Notes: a model not told the origin generated them from the letters alone. A DNA stretch of 47,215 nt from Chromatiales bacterium (ex Bugula neritina AB1) (GCA_001730015.1 MDLA01000067.1:1-47215), one strand, 5' to 3'; shown: positions 9,401 through 18,155, counted from the first letter of the stretch. Numbers and translations: made by a program.

Positions 9401-12400
9401 TACTCGGAAGGCGATGGTGCTGTGTCTGTGACAGACAATCTCGTCATCACTGACGACGACAGCAACACCCTCGTTTCAGCCGCTATTCAAATTACCAGCG
9501 GCTACCAGCCTGACGAGGACTCTCTGGTATTTGCCGACACCGCTAACATCTCTGGCAGCTACAATGCGACCATTGGCAGACTCACTTTAACCGCTACTTC
9601 CAGTGCTACTATTTCCGAATGGCAGTCAGCGCTAAGAAATGTACACTATCAGAATAATAGCGAGAATCCCGATCTATCGCAGCGTATAGTGTCGTTTGAA
9701 GTAAACGACGGTAGCAACGACTCTACCATTGCTACACGCAGCATTCAGCTTGTCGCTGTCAATGATTCCCCAACACTCAGCAATACTTCTCTCTATAGTA
9801 TCAACGAGGGAAACGCGACACCGCCAGGGCAGATTATCAACGATGTAATAGATGGCCATTTTCAGGACATTGATGGAACACTTGCAGGGATAGCCGTGGT
9901 CGGTGGTGAATCTTCCAGTGCCGGAACCTGGCAATACTCAACCGATTCAGCGAACACCTGGTCTGACATCAATTCCGTCAGTACCACGGCTGCACTTACG
10001 CTCAGTGAATCCAGCATGATTCGATTCCAGCCGGAAGCAGGGGTTACCGGGGCAGCGCCTCAACTGGAAATATTCGCCATTGATGACTCATACACCGGTG
10101 CTCTCACCAATAGCTCGCAAACTATGTATGCAGACACGACGGCAACTGCCAGTGACAGCCCCTACTCCTTAGCCACAGCTTACATTGAAACAATTGTATT
10201 GCCCGTAGGGCCTACGGATCTTTCCAGCGGAATTAAGTTGAACCTAGACGATGGAAATGACGCCTATCTATTGGCCAGCGACGGTGGAAATTTGCTGGGA
10301 GGCTTGTCGGCACTCACCATAGAAAGCCAGTTCTCAGTAGCAAAAGCTAACTCCTTCAATACTTTGTTATCCTACGCTACTGCTGCACAGGCAGATTCAC
10401 TATTACTCGGAATAGATATCGATGGAACCGTCGTATTTAATATAAACGGCACACGCGTTGAGACAACGCAAGCCTATCCCCAGCTGCTGGATGGCGGCAA
10501 ACACCAGCTCGCTGTTAGCTGGGAATCTAAGAACGGGGATACCCATATTTTTATTAACGGAAAGCCTGCCCTGACGGAAACCGCTGTACAGGCCGGATAC
10601 ATTGTACCCGCTGACGGCACCCTGGTTCTGGCACAAAATCAGGGGGCGACCTCTGCCGGGTTTGATACCAGCCAGAGCCTGCATGGAACCTACCACGATC
10701 TTCGAATCTGGAAGGATGTGCAGTCAGCAACTGAAATTGCAAATAACTACCAGAGTAAAATAGATCCGACCAGTTTCCCGGATTCCCTGGTAGCCAATTG
10801 GCACATGGACGAATTCAGCAACATTGGAGCAATCACTGACATTGTGAGTGGCAGTGAGCTGACCATCGCCCATGCCGCCGGGGTGGGTTTTATGACCAGT
10901 ACCCCGTCTCATGGCCTCAGTGTTATCGAGAGCGCGGGAACGGGAGCCGAGATAGGCGTACTGGTTCCGCAAACTCTATATACGGAAATTGACCTGATCC
11001 GTGACGGTACATTTCTCTATTCAGGCGACAATGCCACGCAAAGATACGATACCGGCAATTTCATCGGTGGAAACGGCGGTGTATGGCATGTCGATTCCGG
11101 TAACATTGAGGTACTCGGCAACTGGGCGACATCCCCACTAGGTGGTAAAGCCGTGGATCTTGATGGTCAGACTCCCGGTTCGATCAGTCAATCATTTGCA
11201 ACCGAACCCGGAAAGTCATATCAGGTCCGATTTGCACTAACAGGCAATTTCGGCACACCCGCAACACAGGTGCTACGCGTCAGCGCTGGCGCCACAAGCA
11301 CCGATTTTTCCGTTGATCCCGTTGATGGCTGGAGTAGCTCGAATTTATTATGGGCTGAACGCAGTATGACTTTCGTGGCCACCTCATCAACAACGACGCT
11401 GGCATTTGCTTCATTGTCACCGACGGGGAATGACGGGGCTGTTATCGGTGATGTCCAGGTTACACAATTAGCAGATACCATCGCCACCGTGCTAGCCACT
11501 GACCCGGGCCTGATCTACGATGGAGCAACCAGCAAATTCTACCTGCCGGTGGACTCTCGTCTGACGTGGCTTACTGCCCAAGCGAATGCAAACACTGAAA
11601 TCCTCAATGGTGTACCCGGGCAGCTAGTCACCATTTATTCCGATTATGAGAATGATATTGTCCACTCTATCGCGCAATCACTCAATAGTGAAGTATGGAT
11701 CGGCGCTACGGATCGGACCACCGAAGAAAGCTGGCGATGGCAATCCGGCACTGTTGACGGCCCCTTGTTCTGGTTAGGCGATGAAACAGGGGCGGCGCAA
11801 AATGGCGCGTACGAAAACTGGCATCCCAATGAGCCCAATGACGATTCTATCGGCGAAGACTATGCCACGCTTCGCAATACTAATGGCCAATGGAATGATC
11901 TGAAATATTACAACATAAACCCCTACATTATCGAATGGGATGCGCAACAGGTACTTTCGAATCTGCTTTTTAGTCTGGAAACCAATCCGGCTGACGCGTT
12001 TGCCATTGATGAAAACAGCGGCAGACTTACCGTCGCGAGCGCTGCAAATCTCGACTTCGAGCAGACTCAGGCCCACGATGTTACCGTTCGCATCACGGAT
12101 ATTGCTGGTAATTATTACGATGAAACATTCTCCATAGCGATCGGAGATGTTACCGCCCCACAGCTAGTCAACATTGAATCGAGTGCACTGGACTACATTG
12201 AAAACGCCGGGGCCATGGCAATTAGCAGTACCATTGAACCAGCCTTGGCCAGCAATGCACTCATTGATAGCGTAGTCCTGCAAGTGACTGATGGCTATGC
12301 TCAGGGCGAGGATTCACTAGGGTTCTCTAATTTCGACACGTTTAGTGGATACTGGGATAGTAACACCGGTACTCTAACGATCATCAGCAGCAATGCAAAC

Positions 12401-15400
12401 GCCGATTGGCAAACCGCACTGCGCAGTGTTACTTTCGAAAACACGAGTGATAACCCATCCGCAGGTGATCGAACTGTTGAGATAGTCGCAACCTACTTCC
12501 AGGAAACTTCCAACAAGGTAACTCGAGAAATAACCCTGACGTCTGTCAATGATGCACCGTTGGCCGGCGATCAGAGTTATACAATTTTAGAAGACACATC
12601 AACAGCATTGCCGCTTTCGGCCTTCAATTTCACTGATCCTGTAGAAGGCCATCAATTGCAGGCAGTGCAGATAACAAACACTACTCAGCATGGCAGCCTA
12701 TTATTAAATGATGTACCGGTAAGCAATGGACAAACTATTCAGGCAACTGGTATAGAAGATGGTCAGCTGGTTTTTGAACCCGAACCTGATAGTAGCGGTG
12801 CAAGTTATGATCATCTGATTTTTAAGGTGCTGGATAATGGGGGTACGGATCAGGGTGGAGACAACCTCAGCAGTAATTCCGGTCGGCTTACTATTGACAT
12901 TACACCGATCAATGACCGACCGACAACCGTCTCCACAGCAAACCCTCATGCAGCGGTTCTGGAAGACAATACAATAGAGCTTGACTTCCAAACAATCCGT
13001 GAAGCCATAGGAGCGGAAGATGTCGATGGTACAATTAGAGAGTTCATAGTTACCAGTGAACATTCCGGTACGCTACTCATCGGGCCCGATTTCAATTCAG
13101 CGGCTCCATTTATTACCGATGGAAACGATGGTGTAAATGCATCCAGGCACGCATACTGGAAACCGGAAGAAAACGCATTTGCAAGCAGTACACCGGCATT
13201 TTCAATTTTTGCTGTAGACAACGACGGAGCGGTATCGGCTGCTCCTGAGGTTTTTAATATCGAGGTAAAACCGGTCAATGACGCGCCCATCGGTAATGGC
13301 AGTTCCCTACAGCTCACATCTGATAAAATCTATAGCTTCAAAACACACGAGTTCGGCTTCACAGACCCGGTAGAAGGCGATCAACTACTGTCAGTCAGAA
13401 TAGCCAGCCTGCCCTCTTCCGGTCAGTTGCACCACAATGGCTCACCGGTATTCATCGGACAGGAAATAAGCTCAATATCTGTATCCACTGGGAAATTACT
13501 CTATACACCCGAACCGGACAACGTGTCCGCGACCAGCGAATTTGAATTCCATGTTCTCGACGATGGTGGAACTGAAAACGGTGGCAGCAACCTATCCACC
13601 AACGCTTCCACCATGCAACTGCACATAACACCAGCTAATAAGTCGGTTGATCTCCCCACGGATGACCTGGAATTTACCGTCACTGAGAATGCACCGGCGG
13701 GCACGGTGCTCGGCAGCCTCGGCGCAATCGACCCTGATCCGATCTTCAAACATATAGAGGATGGAAATTTCGATAACGCCGCCAGACCTTTTCCCGACTT
13801 CAACCGGTACGAAGCAGACGGGGATTCACTCGGGGCCGAAATGGGAAGCTGGAAAGTCATCTCCGGCAGCGTGGATTTACGCGGTAGTCATTGGGAGGCC
13901 GGACCGGCTGGTGGATCACCACTTGATCTAAATGGCGATAGTGCAGGCGCAATAGAGCAACGGATAAAAACAACACCCGGTGCCAGCTACCAGCTGACAT
14001 TCGCTCTATCAGGCAACTTCCGCTCTACACCTTTAGCCGGAATAGTGCAGCTGGAGGCCAGCGCCGGGAACCAGCGATTCGAATTCGACTACTCGCCATT
14101 TACTGACTGGTCTGAACAAAACCTGCAGTGGCAGCAAAAAACTGCAGTATTCACCGCAACAAGCTCGACCACCACAATAGCATTTAAATCACTTACACCG
14201 GGTAGTTTCGGTCCGCTTATATCTGACGTGCAGGTGGTCGATGTATTATCGTACGATCTGAAAAACACCAGTGATCCGTTCAAAATTGACGACACCGGGA
14301 CTGTACTGATAACCGATACTACGCTGAATCACGAGGCACAGGACAGCTATTTACTCGACACTAGTGTCAGTGATTTCATTGGCAACTCCACATTTTACTC
14401 GATCCCGATAAAAGTACTCGATATCAATGAGAGCCCGATACTTTCAGTTAACAGCACTCTGCAAACCATTGTAGGTGAAAGACAGGTAATTGATGCAACA
14501 GTGCTCCGTGCCATTGACGAAGACGAATCCGATCAGGCCCCTGAATCAAAGATCTATACACTAATCAACCCAACCAGCGAAGGTAAATTGCTGCTTAATG
14601 ACAACCCGCTGGGTACTGGTGACCAATTCACCCAGGCCGACATCAACGAACTGCGCCTGAGCTATTTTCACGACAACGCTGCAAGCGCGAGAGACCACTT
14701 CACATTTGAGATCAGTGATGGCGGCGAAGACGCAGCCCTGGCCCATGTGGATGAATTTCACATCAGTATACATCAGGCACTGCAACTAACCGATAATGAA
14801 CCACTGAATCTGCTTGAAGGCGATACCAGTTTACTGACTACAACGCAGATCAACACCGTTGGCGGCTATAGCATACCCGATGATCTATATATTGAAATAA
14901 TCGGCCAACCGGAAACAGTGAAAATACTGAACACACTGCGCGGTGTCGAGATCAGTGACTTCACGCTTCAGGACATCATCGATAACGCGATCCAGGTACA
15001 ACACGACGGAAGCGAGCCGCGTGACGGAACAATAGAAATAGAACTTTATCAAACAGACACAACCGTACCCGCTTTCATTGACAGCAGCTCCATAAAAGTG
15101 AACGTTATCGATATTGCAGAAGCCCCGCGAGGCTCTGATAGTCATATGACCACCGATCATGCAACAGCACTGACAATCACCGTTGATCAGCTTGGCTTTG
15201 ACGACGGTCATGATGGTGACGCACTCAAAGCACTGGGAATTCTTGGTTTACCGTCAAACGGCACACTGCTATTGCAAGGTTCTGCAATTGAAGCCGGGGA
15301 AATCATAGAAATAGAATCAGTTCTGGCCGGGCAACTGCAATTTCAACCGGATTCCTCAAGTGTTGGCAGCATCAACGATTCGATTAGCTACAGATTGATT

Positions 15401-16858
15401 GATACCGGCGATACGGCCAGCGGCGGCTCGAATATCTCAGAACAAATCTACACAATAAACCTTACAATCATCAGCGACCATCCGCCGCAGGCCAACTCTG
15501 ATCAGATTATTGTTGATGAGGGCGGAACGATTCAATCACTGGTCGGCGGAGCCCTGAGTGTTCTCGATAACGATCTGGATCCAGACACACCGGCATCCGG
15601 ATTATCTGTCAAACTCACCGGAGCCCCTCTTTATGGTGATCTGCAGCTGAATACAGACGGCACCTTCAGCTACACACACAGCGGCAGTGAAACACGCAGT
15701 GACAGCTTTAGCTACCGGGTAATTGATTCCCAACCTGATCTAAGACAGCACCTCGAAAGTACCGCCGTCGTTGAAATAGAAATTGTGCCAACGAACGACA
15801 AGCCAAGTGCAAACGTGATACCTGACCAGCATGCTACAGTCAACGAGCCAATCCAGATCGAACTGCCGGATAATCAGTTTACCGACATAGACCCGGACGA
15901 CGAGCTGCAACTAACGGCTACCCTCACGGACGGATCGGCTCTTCCTCAGTGGCTCGAATTCAATGCCAGGGCTGGAATCCTGAGCGGGCAGCCGGATAAC
16001 AGCGCGGCTGGCATTCTGGAGATTCGTATAACAGCAACTGATACTGCCGGAGAAACAGCCCATAGTACTTTTGAACTGAATATAGAGCCACAGTTCGACT
16101 CTGTACTCGAAGAAATAATTGTAACCGCCCCGGAGGAGCCCCCGACGGGGAGCGAACCGGAGCGTGCTGCGCCTGCCGTTGAAGAAAGTAAAGCGGAACC
16201 CGAAGCACCTGCGCCGGAAATCAGACCGTTCCCGCAGGAACCCTCGGCCAGTGCCGCTAAAACGGCTGCTGAGACACCCCCCTCATTTTCCGATATGCCC
16301 GCACATACCGCACAAGTAAAAGCCGATGATTTCAACGATATCGTTGAAAAACATAACGCACTGAGACAGCGGACGCTGACAGCAGCAGCTGCGATCGCCA
16401 ATGACACTGCGCTCGGTGACATTGGTAGTGAAGTGAATTTAAAGCAGTTATTCTTTGCTCCGGGGAACTATACAAGCAGCAGTGCCAAGTCGATCATCGA
16501 AAACCTGAACCAGACACGCGATCAGCTGGACTCAGACACCCGGCAACAACAAGTGGTGCTAGGCAGTACCTTAACGCTGTCAACAGGATTATCACTCGGT
16601 TATATATTCTGGCTGGTCAGGGGTGGCTTGCTGCTCGGTAGTGTTATGTCAGCAATGCCCGCATGGAAACTGGTTGATCCAGTGCCTGTTTTGTCTGAAT
16701 TTGACGCTGACGACGACGATCTGCACGATGATTCTCTCGAATCTATGGTTACGGAAGAAAAGCAAAACGCAGAGGCAGAGGCAGAGGCAGAGGCAGAGGA
16801 AAATAGCACTACAATGGAAGGGGCGGAAATCCCGCACGATGATCAACACCGCATCTGA
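3434..16858 (+). CDS. Giant DUF4347 modular surface-type protein (4474 aa)
   Basis: Domains in order (approximate residues): LEPR-XLL-like N-terminal motif, here ILEPWVLYSADPFG (62-75); DUF4347 114-285 with H176-G and C219; DNRLRE 285-470; CSLREA-type beta-helix 475-893; CBM9-like 899-1094; LamG 1097-1273, 1640-1850 and 2259-2466; DUF642-like galactose-binding modules 2518-2681 and 3440-3603; C-type lectin 2689-2836 with EPN at 2800-2802 and WND at 2820-2822; cadherin-, CSPG- and Ig-like repeats between these and up to 4222 (VCBS-like 4017-4120, putative Ig 4121-4222). Then come a Pro/Glu-rich linker (4223-4293), a helical stretch, a hydrophobic segment (4375-4412) and an acidic tail. It is probably an adhesin or matrix protein anchored by the C-terminal hydrophobic segment. 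No classical signal peptide and no RTX nonapeptides are visible. M37 (nt 3542) is an alternative start. Confidence 0.93.
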   Translation: MGTVNTKSHVAKSRFKLLPIAARRFFTVVKDHRWWRMGKFSRDRSKTRVAPTVAEQQPVIEILEPWVLYSADPFGLAIDSPQVLPESIALPLPTDAPVISPIVSADQWSTAAQRELVLINDNIGDIDTLISDLRQQAHNGRELQVYLLSSEESGLEQISAILANQQSVATLHIVSHGNDSGLQLGGSWLDATTLSHHEGLIGAWQPQFKESASIQLYGCDLAASSSGVSLLETLASLTGTSIAASDDSTGHQALQADWDLEYSTRSVAAAALLSDAAQQDWLDELATLTFRNGDSSGYSQTVDTTLSELAESQDQGDTVNLRTSDLSGNATQTLIRFDDFIGTDAKRIAPGSTISSATLTLEISNPAQAGSTATVHTLLQGWDEHASWEQFGAGVQANDIEAASLPATQFHTDSSGTVNIDVTASVQSWLNGAINHGWLITSSATGSELHIHSSEALNDALRPQLTIIYSTPLVVTTTDDSIDAPVTSSISQLQANPGADGEITLREAIIAANNTNGSHEIILPGGKYTLSEMGNSAIAGDLDIFIDLTIRGAGAGVTVIDASNISDRHFDIHNSSSLQLHDLTLSGGSSSHGGSVFVGSDATLRVTDSAFSDNTSTDTGGAIHSLGTLSLLDSELKSNSAGNSDGGAIYATGNASIEKSTLVENSANDGAAIMFSGSTLNVSRSDIHSNQATQFGGAIRADSGTVTITQSSLHKNTASEGGAVYVDSGTTLNILRSTVSTNTASDDGGGIRARDSGTSINIESSTIAFNESTGGDGGGINNRNGGVATNITNSVFEANTVSGSVSENFSNSSNLNSGGYNHDSDGTSGFKDTGDVLDESALLKPLTYISDSSIAEHPLQANSPARDSGDPAATDPDSNNHARVGIPDRGASESFAHSITRVADAPAIDGAIDILWSSADPADLLDHSGDVSTPPSFPGGSWKAVWDSNSLYLLVEVSDDTPHDDSLSIWHDDSIAVYLDPDNSRQNSYDGVDDTKFYSERTSNTIVMGSNPLALTGLEIGTNNTATGYTKEIAIPWNQLGIVPSDGLNFGIEVHLNDDANGGSTDTELTWADSADVAWTNPAAFGAAHLLDNGLDSAPSALNHGITINSDGGNNRYFEAPASLTTGLGDHTIQTRFSTDSASGLLVFPWIDNTQISTTLSPIIADNQPHTHTWVWDSATGTGTTYIDGQLALQQQDNSHIGKSVTSTAPLIIGQVLGNSGQLDPTKSYAGTIYDVRLWDRVLSTEEVDDNLVRQFSPDSPPADLLANWRFNRLAGDNNDRVVDLVNPGDNDIIVKSVNPTSNWVTSIADDQLNIDDNTTAGDTIGNFFPTDSQTTERLYNYVLLNNHNGLFTIDSDKGQLRIASGQTPAEEINTTQYPITVRLFDDSGNQFDRHVNVQRIAQNEAPLLTGFPVNDPVFVSNGTPVLIGPNLQPEDAELDLLNNYSGLEVTLERLGGANPADEYDLGSYQSGNTIIHTDGGGTVIGTVVKNNAGTLQLQFNNSATNTAVRDTLRSIGYHHSNAVSTATEIDLQWTIDDNNINGAQGPGGALSSSYVSRLQIAPAIFNAVDDDLGYQLAGESLSISPFENDTAKGNETTIISTTSPSIGSLTQNSTTLNYQSNTGDSGPISFDYFAMSGDADLISQWRLQADGSDDTGRNSGITNTDSTPGTLVFDGNDSIEIANFDYPDEFTLTFDFKINSLNNGNEETFYSQGDYEKANSLNVWVSGSHVSNPTVPNALYTDFRDSDNTGIVNHTFDISGMEGGGWHNYAIVVKEGVGASVYINGVEQGDSVTTAGAAPFEPTDPVYFGVENVSGTPEYHLINHEFRDVRILEGIDVAAINANKLNEFSTGTVSLTLRNEEMVVSNEKITVAEDTTVSISSTHLLTEDSFDNDPPSSIVYTIVDAADFGYLTLNDATLAQGDTFTQQDINTPDTIKYTHNGDETATTDRINLLVDDGLGTQTPITYELDLEPVNDLPQLSAIETNQLVYSEGDGAVSVTDNLVITDDDSNTLVSAAIQITSGYQPDEDSLVFADTANISGSYNATIGRLTLTATSSATISEWQSALRNVHYQNNSENPDLSQRIVSFEVNDGSNDSTIATRSIQLVAVNDSPTLSNTSLYSINEGNATPPGQIINDVIDGHFQDIDGTLAGIAVVGGESSSAGTWQYSTDSANTWSDINSVSTTAALTLSESSMIRFQPEAGVTGAAPQLEIFAIDDSYTGALTNSSQTMYADTTATASDSPYSLATAYIETIVLPVGPTDLSSGIKLNLDDGNDAYLLASDGGNLLGGLSALTIESQFSVAKANSFNTLLSYATAAQADSLLLGIDIDGTVVFNINGTRVETTQAYPQLLDGGKHQLAVSWESKNGDTHIFINGKPALTETAVQAGYIVPADGTLVLAQNQGATSAGFDTSQSLHGTYHDLRIWKDVQSATEIANNYQSKIDPTSFPDSLVANWHMDEFSNIGAITDIVSGSELTIAHAAGVGFMTSTPSHGLSVIESAGTGAEIGVLVPQTLYTEIDLIRDGTFLYSGDNATQRYDTGNFIGGNGGVWHVDSGNIEVLGNWATSPLGGKAVDLDGQTPGSISQSFATEPGKSYQVRFALTGNFGTPATQVLRVSAGATSTDFSVDPVDGWSSSNLLWAERSMTFVATSSTTTLAFASLSPTGNDGAVIGDVQVTQLADTIATVLATDPGLIYDGATSKFYLPVDSRLTWLTAQANANTEILNGVPGQLVTIYSDYENDIVHSIAQSLNSEVWIGATDRTTEESWRWQSGTVDGPLFWLGDETGAAQNGAYENWHPNEPNDDSIGEDYATLRNTNGQWNDLKYYNINPYIIEWDAQQVLSNLLFSLETNPADAFAIDENSGRLTVASAANLDFEQTQAHDVTVRITDIAGNYYDETFSIAIGDVTAPQLVNIESSALDYIENAGAMAISSTIEPALASNALIDSVVLQVTDGYAQGEDSLGFSNFDTFSGYWDSNTGTLTIISSNANADWQTALRSVTFENTSDNPSAGDRTVEIVATYFQETSNKVTREITLTSVNDAPLAGDQSYTILEDTSTALPLSAFNFTDPVEGHQLQAVQITNTTQHGSLLLNDVPVSNGQTIQATGIEDGQLVFEPEPDSSGASYDHLIFKVLDNGGTDQGGDNLSSNSGRLTIDITPINDRPTTVSTANPHAAVLEDNTIELDFQTIREAIGAEDVDGTIREFIVTSEHSGTLLIGPDFNSAAPFITDGNDGVNASRHAYWKPEENAFASSTPAFSIFAVDNDGAVSAAPEVFNIEVKPVNDAPIGNGSSLQLTSDKIYSFKTHEFGFTDPVEGDQLLSVRIASLPSSGQLHHNGSPVFIGQEISSISVSTGKLLYTPEPDNVSATSEFEFHVLDDGGTENGGSNLSTNASTMQLHITPANKSVDLPTDDLEFTVTENAPAGTVLGSLGAIDPDPIFKHIEDGNFDNAARPFPDFNRYEADGDSLGAEMGSWKVISGSVDLRGSHWEAGPAGGSPLDLNGDSAGAIEQRIKTTPGASYQLTFALSGNFRSTPLAGIVQLEASAGNQRFEFDYSPFTDWSEQNLQWQQKTAVFTATSSTTTIAFKSLTPGSFGPLISDVQVVDVLSYDLKNTSDPFKIDDTGTVLITDTTLNHEAQDSYLLDTSVSDFIGNSTFYSIPIKVLDINESPILSVNSTLQTIVGERQVIDATVLRAIDEDESDQAPESKIYTLINPTSEGKLLLNDNPLGTGDQFTQADINELRLSYFHDNAASARDHFTFEISDGGEDAALAHVDEFHISIHQALQLTDNEPLNLLEGDTSLLTTTQINTVGGYSIPDDLYIEIIGQPETVKILNTLRGVEISDFTLQDIIDNAIQVQHDGSEPRDGTIEIELYQTDTTVPAFIDSSSIKVNVIDIAEAPRGSDSHMTTDHATALTITVDQLGFDDGHDGDALKALGILGLPSNGTLLLQGSAIEAGEIIEIESVLAGQLQFQPDSSSVGSINDSISYRLIDTGDTASGGSNISEQIYTINLTIISDHPPQANSDQIIVDEGGTIQSLVGGALSVLDNDLDPDTPASGLSVKLTGAPLYGDLQLNTDGTFSYTHSGSETRSDSFSYRVIDSQPDLRQHLESTAVVEIEIVPTNDKPSANVIPDQHATVNEPIQIELPDNQFTDIDPDDELQLTATLTDGSALPQWLEFNARAGILSGQPDNSAAGILEIRITATDTAGETAHSTFELNIEPQFDSVLEEIIVTAPEEPPTGSEPERAAPAVEESKAEPEAPAPEIRPFPQEPSASAAKTAAETPPSFSDMPAHTAQVKADDFNDIVEKHNALRQRTLTAAAAIANDTALGDIGSEVNLKQLFFAPGNYTSSSAKSIIENLNQTRDQLDSDTRQQQVVLGSTLTLSTGLSLGYIFWLVRGGLLLGSVMSAMPAWKLVDPVPVLSEFDADDDDLHDDSLESMVTEEKQNAEAEAEAEAEENSTTMEGAEIPHDDQHRI
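16769..16798 (+). repeat. GCAGAG hexanucleotide repeat, five units
   Basis: Five tandem GCAGAG units encode (Ala-Glu)x5 in the acidic C-terminal tail of the giant protein, from about residue 4446. The unit is a multiple of three, so slippage would change tail length without shifting the frame. Confidence 0.95.
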
Positions 16859-17057
16859 GTCAATTGTACTGGAGACCGATGCACCGTATCCGGTGCCCGC
16901 TCCGTTTAGAGGTAAACGTAACGAGAGCGCCTATCCGGTACAAATAGCCGGGCGTATTGCAAAAATAACAGCAATCCCGCTGCAGGAGCTCGCCCGAATT
17001 ACCACGAAACGTACTGACTCTATACAACGTCTCTTGAAAACACCAACAAGGGCCTGA
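16839..17057 (+). CDS. Candidate small basic protein overlapping the 3' end of the giant gene
   Basis: A 72-codon ORF whose ATG (16839) lies inside the last codons of the giant gene in another frame, a 20-base overlap. A purine-rich GAAGGGGCGG stretch lies about 15 bases upstream. The predicted product begins MINTASESIVLETDAPYPV and is rich in Arg/Lys in its second half. It has no signal peptide, membrane segment or domain that I recognise. It ends 12 bases before the convergent reductase gene, so almost the whole gap between two certain genes is open in this frame. Overlap plus tight packing suggests translational coupling to the giant ORF, but a chance ORF of this length is possible. Confidence 0.45.
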   Translation: MINTASESIVLETDAPYPVPAPFRGKRNESAYPVQIAGRIAKITAIPLQELARITTKRTDSIQRLLKTPTRA

Positions 17058-17069
17058 ACGGTTTAAATC

Positions 17070-18155
17070 TCAGCCCGCTTTCGCCATAGACGATTCCGCG
17101 TTGTTATCCAGATACCACTGAACGTTGCCAACAATTTCATCGACCACAGGAGAATTAAATCCGTGTTGCGCAGCAACCAGCTGAATCAGTTTATCAACCC
17201 GTTCGATTGACGCTACACCTCGTGCCAGAGCCTTGGCTGCAGACGATGGTTGCGATAACCCTTTTGCGGCATTGGCGTATTTTTCGAATGGAACCAGGTC
17301 TGATTTTTCGGCACCCATGGCGACACAAACTGACGCTGTCCACTCATAGACAGCCTTAGAGGCTTCCTGATCACTGAGCACGGCATCACATATGGGAATC
17401 ATTCCATCACGCTGTACGCAGCGATAGTTTCCTGTCATGAGCATACTCCACTTCGCCAGTGGTACATACAGGGAGTCGTGGACTTTCAATTTAACCGGCA
17501 GTTCGATTTCGCTTTCACCGTGAGTATGCCGTATTGCCAGAATATCGGCCTCAAGCGTACGTAGCATTTCGGTGTGCGCTTCGGATTCAAAACGCGCCAC
17601 CTTGAAATTTGTCGGCAGACTAACCTGCAGCACATTCTTGCCTGCATCTTCAGGGCGGTATGCTTGCGGATCGGGGCTTGCGAGTGTCACCAGTCCGGGT
17701 TCAAATTGCTGCCAGACACTGGCATCTTTATAACAACTCAACAGCGAACCAGCATCCAGACCGGGCAGCCTTTGCATATAGGGTAATGGAGGCATATTCA
17801 TAATAGCCATGCAGGGAACCCTGGCGGCTGCCAGCTTTTCTGTCAGCTCGCGAACATCGGGCGAGCTACTGTATTGCGGTTCCTGCATACCAAGAACCAC
17901 CAGATTGTAGGCTTGTACATCAACTGCTTCAGGTACCAGAGCTTTTATACTTCCGGTAAGTTCACCGGAACGAACCACAACCGCCTCTTCGAGACCCCGC
18001 ACCGGAAACCGGACAACTGTACCCTGTTCGTTAATTAACGCTGCTGTTCCTGCGGTACACACGAGAGTGACATCGTGACCCGCCATCGCCAGTTTGGTAC
18101 CGAGCAAAGAGCCATAGGAGGCCCCCAGAATCAACGTGTTGTATATCTTGGACAT
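17070..18155 (-). CDS. Ketopantoate reductase-like (ApbA/PanE family) dehydrogenase
   Basis: A 361-aa NAD(P)-dependent oxidoreductase of the 6-phosphogluconate-dehydrogenase-like superfamily. The N-terminal Rossmann fold has the family-type glycine-rich loop LILGASYGSLLGTKLAMAG (residues 8-26) followed by a beta strand (HDVTLVC). The C-terminal helical ApbA-type domain has LPVKLKVHDSLYVPLAKWSML, where the lysine and asparagine-rich region normally binds the keto acid. It is longer than canonical PanE (about 300 aa) and diverges in the active-site region, so 2-dehydropantoate is not a safe substrate assignment. It is likely monocistronic, with its 3' end 12 bases from the convergent small ORF. 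Confidence 0.8.
   Translation of the reverse strand: MSKIYNTLILGASYGSLLGTKLAMAGHDVTLVCTAGTAALINEQGTVVRFPVRGLEEAVVVRSGELTGSIKALVPEAVDVQAYNLVVLGMQEPQYSSSPDVRELTEKLAAARVPCMAIMNMPPLPYMQRLPGLDAGSLLSCYKDASVWQQFEPGLVTLASPDPQAYRPEDAGKNVLQVSLPTNFKVARFESEAHTEMLRTLEADILAIRHTHGESEIELPVKLKVHDSLYVPLAKWSMLMTGNYRCVQRDGMIPICDAVLSDQEASKAVYEWTASVCVAMGAEKSDLVPFEKYANAAKGLSQPSSAAKALARGVASIERVDKLIQLVAAQHGFNSPVVDEIVGNVQWYLDNNAESSMAKAG

Noticed and set aside
16649..16849. Minus-strand ORF with Leu-Cys repeats
   Set aside because: It is the antisense reading of the GCAGAG hexanucleotide repeat.
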